Shown: one piece after another, positions 48,541-60,305 of the stretch
Layout: each line of letters begins with the position of its first letter
Numbering within the stretch: position 1 is the stretch's first letter
NCBI RefSeq assembly: GCF_027244095.1
Contig: NC_069662.1
Coordinates: 87,764,294 to 87,828,293 of the forward strand
Direction of reading: 5' to 3'
Length of the DNA stretch: 64,000 bases
Source of the DNA: Hemicordylus capensis
Taxonomy: Eukaryota; Chordata; Lepidosauria; Squamata; Cordylidae
Notes under the pieces: model-generated
The model's input: only the letters and a program-made list of their open reading frames with translations
Database searches by the model: none
Told to the model about the DNA's origin: nothing
Position numbers and translations under genes: made by a program

Positions 48541-49964
48541 GCAGAGGAGGAAAAGCCTAGTGGGAGGAGGCCCATCACCTCCAGCAGCCTCATGGTGGCT
48601 CGGAAGCTGCTGCTGTCTCCCCTGCTGCGGGAGCGTGGGGCTGCTTCCGGGAAGGACACCCTTTTCTTTGATGGGCCAGCCCCTGTGGCTGGCCCATCAA
48701 AGAAAAGGGTGAAGCACCCCAAAACATCAAAGAGGCAGCCCCCCGCAGAAAGCAGCAGCAAGGGGAAGCCACCACAGGAGGGCAGACCATCAGCCCTCCT
48801 GGGCAAGGCCGGTCTGCGTCGGGCTAACAAGGCACCAGGTGGGGGTGTGCCTTCTGGGGAGAAACCCCTTCCCCACCTGGGGGAGGGGAGACTCCCCAGA
48901 AGGAGGCTGGAGGCTGCGGGGGATACAGCCAGGAGATTGCTGCACATCCCCAGGAGCAACCTGAGTCTGCACCTTGGGGAGGCTGGGCAGGGCGTCTCCC
49001 CGCTGGGGGGGAACCGTTTCTCGGGCTTGTCCCGAGAGACGGTTCTTCCCCAGATCCCTTCAACTGGGAAGACGACCCTGACCCCAATGGGGAGACCCCC
49101 GCCAAAGCCCTTGCCATCATGGCAACATCCATCTGCTTGGCGGGGGCCCGAACCATTGCCAGCGCTCATGATCAAAGCGCTGGGGCCCCCCAAGGCAGAC
49201 ACAGAGCCTTGCTCCTGGGGACATCCCCCCTCAGTCTCCAGCTCTGTGGCCAAACCACCGCCACCACACTTCCCACCGAAGCCACGCCCTTGGGAAGAAC
49301 CACCATCTCATCTTTCCCAAGGGCCGTGGCTTCAGGTGCGAGCCCTACGCAGACCGGCTGATGTGCCGGTGGCAACCCCTTGGCGGTGAGACAGCAGCAG
49401 TGGAAGGCCACCACCCAAAATACCATCGTCGGGGCTGCTGGAGGACCTCCACTAGGTCTCGCCCATTCTGCCTTGCCATGATGGGAGAACTGGTTCTTCG
49501 CTGCCCTTGGGATGAATCACCATCTCAACTTTCCCAAGGGCCGTGGCTTCAGGTGCAAGCCCTACAGAGACCAGCTGATGTTCCGGTGGCAACACCTTGG
49601 CAGTGAGACAGCAGCAGTGGAAGGCCACTACCCCAAATACCATCATCTGGGCTGCTGGAGCACCTCCACTAGGTCTCGCCAGTTCTGCCTTGTCATGATG
49701 GGAGAACTGGTCCTTTGCTGCCATGAACCAAAGTGAGGACCCCTGTCCACTCTGGATGAGACCTCTTCTGAGGAGCAGCATTGGGTACAGAACCTGGACG
49801 TACTTCAGACCTCAGACGATCCAGGACCCCCAAGATCATCTCATGCCCCAAGGCCTGACGACTCACCATTACCACCAGACACAGTGGGATGCCACCACCC
49901 CAAATACCATCATCTGGAGGACTCACCATTACCAGTAGACTCGGATTCTGAGGGGTCAGCAAGG
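48541..49964 (+). other. GC-rich block with a 314-codon frame (delta)
   Basis: Same block, identical to gamma by eye; frame 48445-49389, hairpin 48657-48711. Confidence 0.4.
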
Positions 49965-51752
49965 TAAACAGCATTGCCACAGCCTCGACAAATCCTGAGT
50001 CTAAAGTACCTTGCTAAGGTTAATTAGTAAGATTCTAATTCTCTAAGAAAAGGCGAGTCGTACTTCGCATATGCATTGAAATGAGCGTTAACAAAGGCAT
50101 AGGGATTTTTGAAATTAGTGAGACGCCCCTCGACTCTTCCCCGGGGCAGCATCTAACATTGTTCCTTCTCAAGAAGCTGGCCTTGTGCTCTTCCATTTCG
50201 ACCTCACTTTTGAAAAGATCCATTGTTCAAGATATGCATGCAGATGTAGAAAGTTTGGGGTTATTTTTTGGAAAGAGAAGTAGAAGACTTGGAGAACTTA
50301 AAAGCCCTGAGGGTCCCCCGTTGGGCTCTCCCTGTCTCCCCATGGGCTGGTTCGGGACAGTTTGGGGCAGATTCAGCCCTGTTTGTGCTCTTGGCCCTGT
50401 AGTGTATTCAGCTAATGTAAGTGGCCGGATTGTTCATGCAACATTTGGTATCTGTTTGGGAAGTATATTCAGAATTTCTTCTCCAAAAAAGAGAGTAAAT
50501 TTCCCCCAAGCCTATTCTGGTGTAAAATGTAGTGCATTCCACTAATTTCAGTGGCAGGGTTGTGTATGCAAAATTTGATATCTGTCAGGAGCATGGCTTT
50601 ATTTCACAGAAACAAATTCTTCAAAATACATCACAGATATATGTTCTTTAGGTGTAGATACTGGAGCCTAAGAAGCAGGAATAACACCATCACTGAATGG
50701 AATTAACAGGAAGGACAGAAGAAATTAGTAACTATGGAAGCAGATTGGCAGCCTTTCTTTGTCTTTCCAGAAGAGGTAAGAAAAGCAATATATTTATACG
50801 AGAGAAACCTTGAGTATTGCACAGATGAAAAACTGGAAGCAGAGTTCTGCCAGAAAGAGACTGTACTTAAGCACTTTCCCCCATTTGAGGAGGAGAGCTT
50901 TCCATTCCACTTTTCCCTTTCAGAAAAATATTCCCATTTCCATTTCCCTTTCCCCTTCCCCAAAATAATGAGGGACTTCAAACAGCAAAGTTTTGACAAA
51001 CTCTCAACCTCCTATGTTGCACAGCCTTTGGTGAAATTAATAGCTTTCAATCTTTTTCCAGTTTCTTCTAGATCTCCTAGAAAGGCTTCTGATTGTGAAT
51101 GGCAGGTTGAGGGGGGGGAGAATTCCTGTTCCTTTTTGGCCAAAAAGATTGTTTTATGTTTGCTTTTCAGGGACAGGAAGGGATGCTCTTGGACAGCCAC
51201 AGGCTAGTCTTTCCTCTCTAGATCTGCTCAGCATCCTGAATACTTCCCCAGAGAAGAGAATGAAGAATGAAGGACAGCTGGGTTGCCTGGAAAACTGAGC
51301 GTCATCTGTGGAGCTTCGTTTCCATAGCAGCTCTGATTCAAGTGGGAAAGTCTTGAAACTGTCTTATGGACTGTGACAGAGGAAATACAACCTCCATTTT
51401 GTGTCGGGACATTCCTGTGCATATCGGAAAGACTTCAGCACTTTTTGTGCATCACAGAAGATAGGCTTCAGGATCCAGACTAGGAGCTAAGGTCAAAGGA
51501 TTCATCTCTTGGGTTGGTTATCTAAAAAATGTCGATCCATTTAACGTGGGATGTAAACAGTGAATTGGTTTCTATACATGTTTGTCTTTGCTTGTTGAAT
51601 GTGTACCATTTACATTTGTCTTGGTAGCCTGTTTTGCAACATTTAAGTATGTTGTGTATATATATATATCCTTTCAATGTTCTGAAGAGAAAATAACACA
51701 CTTGGCAGACTGAAATTGTGGCAACTTGTGAATAAACCATCCTCTGGTTAAA
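49965..51752 (+). other. Unclassified ~1.8 kb block (delta)
   Basis: Same as gamma with about one substitution seen. Confidence 0.3.
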
Positions 51753-51897
51753 TTCATAGTCCCGCCTTAGTACATTTTCTGTTTCTTAGAAACTGTACAT
51801 GAAGCAAGAGATACAGGATAATGACCTCGTTAGGCCCATCCGTTTGTCATTTTCAACACATACAACAAGTGTAAAGTGTTGACCGCTGCTTAATGAG

Positions 51898-52132
51898 CAA
51901 AGAGGCAACTTTTTAAAGTGGTGGTTTTCTTTATTTGAGAGGGGGAGAGCAACTGGCCCTATCCATCCCCAGCACAGTACCACTCCCATGATTCTTGCTA
52001 ATATCTACCTTATATTTTCTTTTTAGATTGTGAGCCTTTTGGAGCCATCTTATCTTATTTATTTATTATTTCTCTATGTAAACCGCTTTGGAAACTTTTG
52101 TTGAAAAGTGGCATATAAATATTTGTAGTAGG
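51898..52132 (+). mobile_element. L2-like SINE/LINE tail (delta)
   Basis: Copy of the element at 4912-5148. Confidence 0.6.
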
Positions 52133-52197
52133 ACGCAGGCACAGTCATTCATGTGTTATGTTTTACGCAGGTCCAGAAGTACACTATATATCTATAC

Positions 52198-52332
52198 CAG
52201 GGTTTCCTAACCTTGGGCCCCCAGATGTTGTTGGACTACAACTCTCAGAATCCCCAGACATGGCTTTTGTGGCTGGGGATTCTGGGAGTTGTAGTCCAAC
52301 AACATCTGAGGGCCCAAGGTTAAGAAACTCTG
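52198..52332 (+). mobile_element. 135-bp palindromic hAT MITE (delta)
   Basis: Same insertion; ATCTATAC duplications at 52190-52197 and 52333-52340. Confidence 0.85.
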
Positions 52333-52688
52333 ATCTATACCATGCATTTGAAGGGCCTGCATCCATATTTGCAGCATATAAATATTTGTTGTTGTTGTTG
52401 TAAAACGACGCAGGCACAGTCATTCTCATGTTAGCTTTTACATAGGTCCAGAAGTACACTACATATCCATACCATGCATTTGAAGGGCCTGCATCCACAC
52501 TTAAAATGAATCCAAGTATAGCCATTCACACAAACACATGGATGAGTGTACAGGTATCTTTATACACCATAATGTCTGAATCATGCTATTCGGATGATTG
52601 AAAACTGGGGGAAACAAGGTAGGAGGCACCAGCAGTGATCATCAGCTAGTCTCCCATTGAGTCTGGTGGCATCTGCTTGCTTGCTTGC

Positions 52689-52846
52689 ATGCAGAAGGTT
52701 CCAAGTTCCCTCCTGGCATCGCCAAGATTGGGCTGAGGGAGACTCCTGCCTGCAACTGTGGAGAAGCTGCTGCCAGTCTGTGTAGACAATATTGAACTAG
52801 ACAGACCAATGGTCTGACTTGATATAAGGCAGCTTCCTGTTTTTCT
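52689..52846 (-). mobile_element. Squamate SINE-like repeat fragment (delta)
   Basis: Same fragment as 34003-34160. Confidence 0.6.
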
Positions 52847-53066
52847 GTCCTTCCAGTGAACTGGGTACAGCCTGCCTCATTCAGCAGTTTATTTTTCCTA
52901 ACTTAAATTAAATACCCCCAACTTTTCTACACTGTGGAGGGGCAGGAAGTCATAGACAGTACAGGTATTCATTTTTCTCCCAACATGGCTAACACTTGAG
53001 CTTTCTGGGGTATGTGTGGGCATGTAAATTAGGGATATGTAAATTAGTGGAGGCCAATAGAATCAG

Positions 53067-53326
53067 AGCCACCTAATGGTGCAGCAGGGAAGTAACTTGC
53101 TTAGCGAGCAAGAGGTTGCTGGTTCGAATCTCCGGTGATATGTTTCCCTGACTATGGGAAACACCTATATCAGGCAGCAGCGATATAGGAAGATGCTGAA
53201 AGGCATCATCTCATACTGTGAGGGAGATGGCAATGGTAAACCCCTCCCGTATTCTACCAAAGATAACCAGAGGGCTCTGTGGTCGCCAGGAGTTGACACT
53301 GACTTGACGGCACAACTTTACTTTTA
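53067..53326 (+). mobile_element. Sauria-type SINE upstream of YAE1 (delta)
   Basis: Same insertion as 34381-34640. Confidence 0.85.
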
Positions 53327-53928
53327 CACCTCAGAAGACTGGAGTAAAATTCAAAATGGTCTTACGAAATGGAAAACTGAGCTGAAACATACAATTCAGA
53401 GACAAATGCAAAGTTCTACACATAGGTTGGGGGTGGGGAAAATCAAATACATAGGTATGGAATGGGGAATACCTGGCTTAGTAGAATGCTCCCCTACTTT
53501 TGCTGTTCTTCTGCATGAGCCCCCGAACCCCCCGCAGCCCAATTCTTTGTCCCCCTGCAGTTGCAGTATTTTTAAACCAGCCCTGCTGTAGATATTTTTC
53601 AAAATCTTAATCAAACTATAGGCACACAGTTGGACAGTAAATGAGCCTGCTAGAAGGCACACAAGTAAAGATAGTTTCCTATTAAACAAGAAGCATGTCA
53701 ATCAGTTACATCAGTTAGGAGAATGTTAAAGGGATGCACACAGATGGACTCATGAAACCTGAAAAATATCCCTCTTGGAAACTTTCCAGTGACTTAAAAT
53801 ATCAAAAGGCAGCAAGAAATAAGTCTTAGAGCATCTTTCTTGTGAGAGGTATTACATGATTTGTATCTAACATAGGGAATGGGAAGGACTTCGCGAGAAT
53901 TGCTCTGCAAACAGAAATGAAGTACGTG

Positions 53929-54211
53929 TATGTGTCAAAGAACTGTGAACAGTAAATTGACGGCTTCCAAGGCAATACAAACACGAAATACAGACTCAAT
54001 GTGTGCAACTGCAACTCAAAGAAATCTGCCCAATAAGCTGGGCCCTTTCAAAGGAAACGCAAGGACAAATGCAGAATGAATATGTGCTATTCAAAGAAAT
54101 CTGCTCAGTAAATTAGCCCCTTCAAAGTAAATGCAAATGCAAGCATTAAACAAAACAGAGAATAAATATCTGCAACTCAAAAAGAAATTTCACGAAAGTA
54201 AATTGATTGAC
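53929..54211 (+). repeat. Degenerate minisatellite upstream of YAE1 promoter (delta)
   Basis: Same array as at 35236-35518. Confidence 0.55.
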
Positions 54212-54214
54212 CTC

Positions 54215-54673
54215 TTATGCCTGCTCCGTGCTGGCGGGCAAACTCCCTTCAGCCCTTCTCAGCTCCACCCACTCCCTGAGTCCCACGTCATTGGCTGAGG
54301 GGTTGCAGGCTGAAACTGACTGACAGGCTCTTCTCCAGGCACGTCCCTCGGCTGATCTGTCAGTCAGCCTCAGCCTGCGACTCCTCAGCCAATGACAAGC
54401 AGAGGAGAAGGCTGGTTTGCCTCGCCTCTTCGACTTCCTTCCTTTCAAGCGTGGCGATTGTGACGCTGAGCGCCGGCTGCGCCCCGCGGCCCCAGGGTCG
54501 ATAGGGGCTATCGGGGACTCTGACATTTGCTTCGTGGAGGGGCGCCCTACTTGCAGATGTTGCCTTCGGTCGCGGTCCCTTCCCTGCAGCTCTACGTCTG
54601 GTTGCGCAGGCGTCTTACCTCTTGGATTTGAACGGCTCCTGCCAGTCGTCCGCATTGTTGAGAGCATCGGAAG
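54215..54673 (+). promoter_or_regulatory. CpG-rich YAE1 promoter and 5' UTR (delta)
   Basis: Appears identical to the gamma promoter, with the inverted repeat arms at 54289-54326 and 54357-54394. Confidence 0.7.
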
Positions 54674-57539
54674 ATGTCGTGGGTAGGGTTTGCGCTTAAT
54701 CGCCCCGACGAAGATGTGTTCGATGAAGACGCGGATGAACTGGACCTCGCCCAGAACGAATGGAAGAGCACCATGAAGAAACGAGTCAAGGTAGTTGTGC
54801 ATGTCAGGCTTGTAATGTCTGAGCGCTTTCTTTTAATGTTTGGGGAGGGGCGGCTGATGAAGGCTTCAACCAAAGGTTGCTACCTCCGGGGCCCCACTGG
54901 CATCAACGATGGACCTGCTGCTGCTGCTGTGCAGCAGCCCCTGGGATGCTTGGATCCCCACTGGGTGGATGCCCCCTGCCCCCGCTCTGTGCTGTACACA
55001 GCGTTAAAGGGCCAATGGCACAAGATGGCTGCTGCTCACTTACCCACCAAAAATGCCCCAGTGAGCTACACATCCCCCAAAGAGAGGATGAAAACCGAGC
55101 TTATGGCTGCTCCCGCACTCATGCATCTGCAAGTAAGCAGAGAGAGAGAGAGGAGCATGCGCATGAGAATGAGTGGAAAGAGCAGTGGCAATTGCTCCAC
55201 GCAGCCATAACCTTTCAGTGGTGCCTCCTTGCAGGAGAGGATACGGCCTCCACATGACTGCCTGCCCTCTCTGAGGTAGGAGCAGCCTCCTTTTGCTTGC
55301 CCAGGCTGTCCCTTTGGGGCCCCGCTACTGTGCTGCTCCCCAGAGGAGCAAGAGGCGGCTGCTCCTAGCAAGAGTGGCGACTATTTTGTTTTTTGGATGA
55401 CCTGGCAGGGAGAATTAGGTAGTGGGGGGTGGGTGCGGGCGGCTGCTGCTTCCATTAATGGGCCCTCATCATCTCTTTTTTGGTGACATGGCAGGAACGG
55501 TTGGGCCCAGTGGGATTTGCCCAGAGTGAACAAGGGTGAAGGCGATAGGAACATAGGAAGCTGCCATATACTGAGTCAGACCATAGGTAGATCTTGCTCA
55601 GTATTGTCTACACAGACTGGCAGCGGCTTCCTCAAGGTTGCAGGCAGGAATCTCTCTCAGCCCTATCTTGGAGATGCCAGGGAGGGAACTTGGAGCCTAG
55701 ATGCTCTTCCCAGAGCGGCTCCATCCCCTGAGGGGAGTATCTTACAGCGCTTACACTTCTAATCTCCCTTTCGTATGCAACCAGGGTGGATCCTGCTTAG
55801 CTTAAGGGGACAAGTCATGCTTGCTACCACAAGACCAGCTTTCTTCCCTATGGGTTCCTATTATGGATGTGGGTTATTATTACAGGAGTGGCCACTAGAT
55901 CTGCTTGCTCACCCTCTCTCTTGGTAGTACAGTAGGGAGAATTGGACTTGCTGGGCTCAATCTCTGCTGCTGCAATATTCAGAGGGAGGATGAAGGTAAA
56001 GCAAGATGAGGCTGCTGCTTGTGCAAGGAGCAGCCACCTCTGTCCGCTTGCATCACTGTTCTCCTTCACAGAGGTGAGAATTAAGTTCAGTGAGCTTAGT
56101 CCTTCTGCCACACCATGAGGGCAAATCAACAGACAGAACTAGCAGCTTGCACTTTCTAATGAATATTGTCCTCTTGTCTCGTTTGTCACCTTGTTCTTCA
56201 AGTATTCTTTGCGTGTCTGTCACTCTTCTTTAAGGAAGGCTATAGGGAGGGAGTTGAAGCTGGGAAAAAGCTGACACTTCAACAAGGTTTTAATAAGGGG
56301 TATGAAGAAGCAGCAAAGCGGATGTTCTCCTGTGGCCAGCTGAAAGGGGCTGTGAGGTATGTTGTGAAGTAGTGTCTTTAAAGTGGCAATCCAGTTGCAC
56401 AAGTTCTTGAATTAAAGTCCGGCCTCCACACAGTAATACATCTGTGGCTGCTAATGGCATTTGCTAAATAGAAGACCCACTTAAATCATGAATGTGTTGC
56501 CTTTTTTCCATTATAGCCCCATGTTCAACTCATTTTCACACCTTGCTGAGCTTGAATTGCTAGATGACAAAGATGGTAACAGCAATTGGTCTAGTTAGCA
56601 GAAGATGGAAGCTGCTTTTGAACTTTCTATATCCTGAAAAACACAGCCAGCTTCTCCCTCTCTGGTCTTAAGCCTGGATGCAACATTCTCCCAGGAACAC
56701 AACCCTTGGTGCCTGTATGGATTGCAGTGTACTAAGAAAGTTCCCCATAGAGCAAAGCCACTTAAATCTTGAGCTGTTAGAAGATACTATTTTTTGCCTT
56801 TTATAAGCATCACCATTGGCACCAGGAACTTGATTTTTCCATGAAAATATAATCTCTGTCTGGCAGATGTTTGCTAGAAGGATGCAGCTTCTGTATTAAA
56901 TGGGTGCATTTGTAACTGGGGCTACTGTGATGTCTGGCCTCTTTATCTGGTGCTTCCCATTGGAATACCAAGCTGTTCCCTGTTTACATTCTACTCTAGC
57001 ACTTTATTTGTATATGAAAATAACTGAGGGTGGTGGCTTTTAAAAAGTCCTGTCTTATTCATGCATGTAATCTCCACATCTGTATTTTAACTTCTTGTAG
57101 TGCTCTCTTGACTTGGTGTCATCACAAAGGATGTGATTCTGCACTGCTGAGCGAGATGACTTACCTGCTGAATGAAGTAGGCAAATATGAAGAGAGTGTG
57201 CTTAAGGATCTTAGCTATACACATTCACAACCTCATGTTGGAGATTTACTGGATACTATTGAGGACATGGACCTTGGTCCTGTACTTTCACCGGAGAAAC
57301 AGTGCAGTAGAACTACAGGTGAAACAGCCTGTGAAAATGGCACAGAGCCTAATGGACACTGTTGCAGAAATGATAATGGGACAAATCCCTTCCAAGGAGA
57401 ATGCTGTAGAAGGACAAATGAACACAGAGTTTCTGAAAGGCCAACCCTTACTCGGTTAAAAGACAAAGCCATCAGTTTAGTGCAACAGCTAGGATTGTCC
57501 CCAGACACAACAGAACATATCCAGCTGTTGCAAGGTTAA
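54674..57539 (+). CDS. YAE1: YAE1, maturation factor of ABCE1 (intact copy, 3 exons)
   Basis: Exons by homology and splice signals: 54674-54790 (donor AAG|GTAGTT), 56235-56356 (acceptor TTTAAG, donor GAG|GTATGT) and 57101-57539 (acceptor TTGTAG). They join in frame to 225 codons plus stop; human YAE1 is 226 residues. The N-terminus reads MSWVGFALNRPDEDVFDE, close to the vertebrate family start. Exon 2 carries the glycine-spaced deca-GX3 motif (EGYREGVEAGKK...QQGFNKGYEEA) that defines the Yae1 family. The C-terminus ends in SLVQQLGLSPDTTEHIQLLQ. From knowledge of the family, YAE1 with LTO1 forms a cytosolic adaptor that recruits the ribosome-recycling factor ABCE1 to the Fe-S (CIA) targeting complex. 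The start has A at -3 and sits in a CpG-rich promoter. Compared with gamma, exon 3 carries D-to-Y, C-to-P and S-to-T changes, so full function is not assured. Confidence 0.9.
55545..55842 (+). mobile_element. Squamate SINE-like repeat in YAE1 intron 1 (delta)
   Basis: Same intronic insertion as in gamma, several percent diverged. Confidence 0.7.
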
Positions 57540-57646
57540 TTCATTGTGTGAAATGGGATTTATGGATCTTTTTCTGCTGGAAATACAGCCACATCAACAG
57601 ATTGAACTTGCTGCTGAAATTGAGAACTTGCATTCAAATATTCTTG

Positions 57647-57652
57647 AATAAA
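57647..57652 (+). promoter_or_regulatory. YAE1 polyadenylation signal (delta)
   Basis: AATAAA about 108 nt after the stop, in the same context as gamma. Confidence 0.7.
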
Positions 57653-57823
57653 GCACCCTCTGTGTGTGAAGTCAATTCTGTCATATGGCTTTTAGTTTTA
57701 GTCTACCTTCATCCATTGATTAACTTCAGATAGTTGTAGAGAACACAGTGTAAGCTTTAAAAAAAATTAAGTTGTAACTATACTAGAAAAAATGCTATGT
57801 CCTAACTCAAAGAACCTAACACC

Positions 57824-58106
57824 CTGGGTGTTTTCCACACAGGTTGTTTAGGTTACATCTCCTCTGGAATGGAGGAGATGTGTGTTCACATATCAGCCAG
57901 ATTTACCCCGAAGTACTTGCGAGCCATTGGGGAGCACTTCACACATGATTTGGGTTTTTCATTGCATGTTAATGCAATGAAAAACCCAAATCATGTGTGA
58001 AGTGCTCCCCAATTGTAGTGTAGCCTGATTTATATTCAGGCTAAAAAATTCCACTTTGAACTCATAGTAAACTCATGGTAAAGCCTGCTGTGTGAAAAAT
58101 GCCCTG
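57824..58106 (+). mobile_element. 283-bp MITE with a 42-bp central hairpin (delta)
   Basis: Same element with arms at 57926-57967 and 57972-58013. The 4-nt spacer is GTTA, the reverse complement of gamma's. Confidence 0.65.
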
Positions 58107-58273
58107 GTGATACTGAAGCAATTTTTAGAAAGGTGGATAGATTCTGAACTGTATAGGATAAATATCCTATACACAATATGGTTTGAAGAGCAGTTTTACA
58201 GTTCTACCCTAAAAGAGCTTGAATGAGTCAAACTGAGCTGTATATACTCTGGAACCTAAACACTGGCTTGCTT

Positions 58274-60305
58274 AGCATAATTCTGCTGGGTGGGCTCAAT
58301 CCCTGACAATGATTGAATCTTTGTCCCTCCTGTGTTTAACCTTTTTTAGCAAATCAAATCCTTCATGATGCATTTGATGAGAGCATGGAAAACTACTGCA
58401 TCCAGTTGTTGTGGCAGTTAGTAGGCTAAGACTACAATTTAATTGGAAGGTCTGTGTTCGGGAAGTATTTCTTCACTTGTAAACTTAATTCTGCACATAT
58501 TGCAGTTTTCTCTGGTTAAGACTTTCGTTATCCACCCTACACTCACTCTTTTGGAAGCTTCTGGCACAGACTTTGCTTTCTAGAAGTTTGAGTTCTGTAC
58601 TACTTCGGGTGCAACCAAGAGACTTTCAGGTGTATCTAAACGAAGGATGGCAAATGGGAAGTTAGGATCCTGTTTAAGGGTTGCAGAATGAAGTTACGCA
58701 GTTCATTTTAGGGGTTGCTTCCCAGGACTCTTTACCTTTGTGAAAATATAGAAGCATGTGTATCAAGAACAGGGTTGCATAACCCAAATGCCCCAGTGGG
58801 CTGGGACCAATTATAACTTGGCCAATTTTTAGCACATTTGTTACTTAAATCCCTTACTTAAAATTAATGAGAGTAAGGGAGCAGAGACTTGGAGGTGAGG
58901 GGAAAGAAGGATGGTGTCAGTGGGCCGCAGCCCAGGGATGGAGGGCAACTGATCTCAGTCAGCCAGCTGCATTGAGCCGCTGCTGCTCAACAGCAGGACA
59001 GGCCAAGGATTCTTCATGGCTCCTCTTGCTGCAGGATTTTCCTACTTAAGGGCCAGCAGAAAAGGCACTGTGGTCTGGATGTTGTATAGGATTGAACCAG
59101 AAGCTATGCTGTAGTGTAGACATCACCTCTATTTCAACAGTCAAATGCAAATGGAGTACAAATAATGCCTTCTATCTTGTTTTGGTGATAGACAGCTATG
59201 GCTTGTAATGTCATAACTCAGCTGAAGTATTTAACTGTATCTGCTTGAGAAGTTATCCTGGTTGGGTGTTAAGTAACTAGACACCTCACTCAAGGCTGTA
59301 CACTTTGATACAGTTCTTATCTACGTATGGTCCTCATGCTTTGAAAAGTAGTTTAATTCAGCAGCTTATTTCTGCCCATAGCTTAACAGCAAGGCATGTA
59401 CTTTGTGTGCATCTAGTCCATGCCATCTTTGCATAGAGGGTTTTGGGTAGCCAAGGAAGACTAATTCAGTAGTAAGGCGATTTAATACCTTGTTGCTTTT
59501 TTGGTTCTGTAAAACCACTATCATTTACTTTACACAGTTCAGACCAGGGCCCTTTACAAATCAGCACCCCCTGTACAAATATGTAAACATATTAACAGTC
59601 TATTTTACAGGTAGAACAAGATGAATATACGCTGTGCACTATTTTAGAAGGGGAGCATAGATAGTCTCTCCCCACCCCCTGCCCAAGTTAAGGTTGAAGG
59701 CAAAATAAGTAGGTTTGGGTAAGAACACAAGTGAATCTTGTATTTTCACTACTAGTTATGTGACCCAGCTTACGTAGAGACAAAAAAATTTTTTTTTTCA
59801 ATTGAAGCTGAAAATCATCATTTGACGACATTAAGAGTTGTCAAAACTATTTGAAAAGTTACCTTAAATGCAGAGTCTTCTGTAATCAAGCTACTTACAT
59901 CCTGTTTTATGAAGCCACAGTGTCACATCTGGACATTATGTAGCTGAGGTTTTATACTAGTAGAGCAGAACACACAAAGTTTGACTACAGGTACATAAGA
60001 TGAATTTTGTCCTATTGAAATCAAGTTTTAGCACCACTGGTTTTGAACAGTGCTTCCAAAAGACTGCAATTGCTCTGGACAGTACCCTCATACCAGTTTA
60101 ACAGGACAGTTTGTGCCAGACACTCTTATTTGCATTCTGACTTGTCAAACCTGTATACAGAGTTACTTCTCTGGTTCTTAAGGAGAAAAAACCATGTTTC
60201 AGGAATTTGTGCTAAAGAGTTTGGCTAACTTGTGTAACGTATCAACAATCCACTGAGTATTACATACTACAGGAAGTAAATTATTTTGATACTGAGACTT
60301 GCATA
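58274..60305. other. Single-copy flank, probably includes 3' UTR of the minus-strand gene
   Basis: No homology to the array. No coding frame worth calling. If the exon at 60306-60726 is real, its 3' UTR lies here on the minus strand; candidate ATTAAA signals are at 59486-59481 and 59357-59352. Confidence 0.45.

Larger units (their letters stand above)
1..58273. repeat. Tandem array of 14-20 kb segmental duplications
   Basis: The same sequence recurs head to tail with shifts of about 14.19 kb (alpha to beta), 14.1 kb (beta to gamma over their shared left part) and 18.69 kb (gamma to delta). Copies differ by scattered substitutions, microsatellite lengths and several large indels, so they are not simple text repeats. 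The right edge is sharp: homology stops after the bases ending ...GGCTTGCTT at 58273 and single-copy DNA follows. The left edge lies outside the window, because position 1 already sits inside an L1 fragment that is present in every unit. Confidence 0.95.
39540..58273 (+). repeat. Unit delta, complete, with YAE1 copy (18.73 kb)
   Basis: Last unit of the array. Compared with gamma it has private losses of about 498 bp (scar near 39891) and 769 bp (scar near 44690), and about 120 extra bp at 41120-41290. It holds the YAE1 copy with an intact frame and joins single-copy DNA at 58273/58274. Confidence 0.9.

Noticed and set aside
1-58273. Array as a pure assembly artefact
   Set aside because: Units differ by unique indels, microsatellite lengths and percent-level substitutions, which false duplication of one haplotype would not produce for four units. 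The very high gamma-delta identity tract still deserves a depth check.
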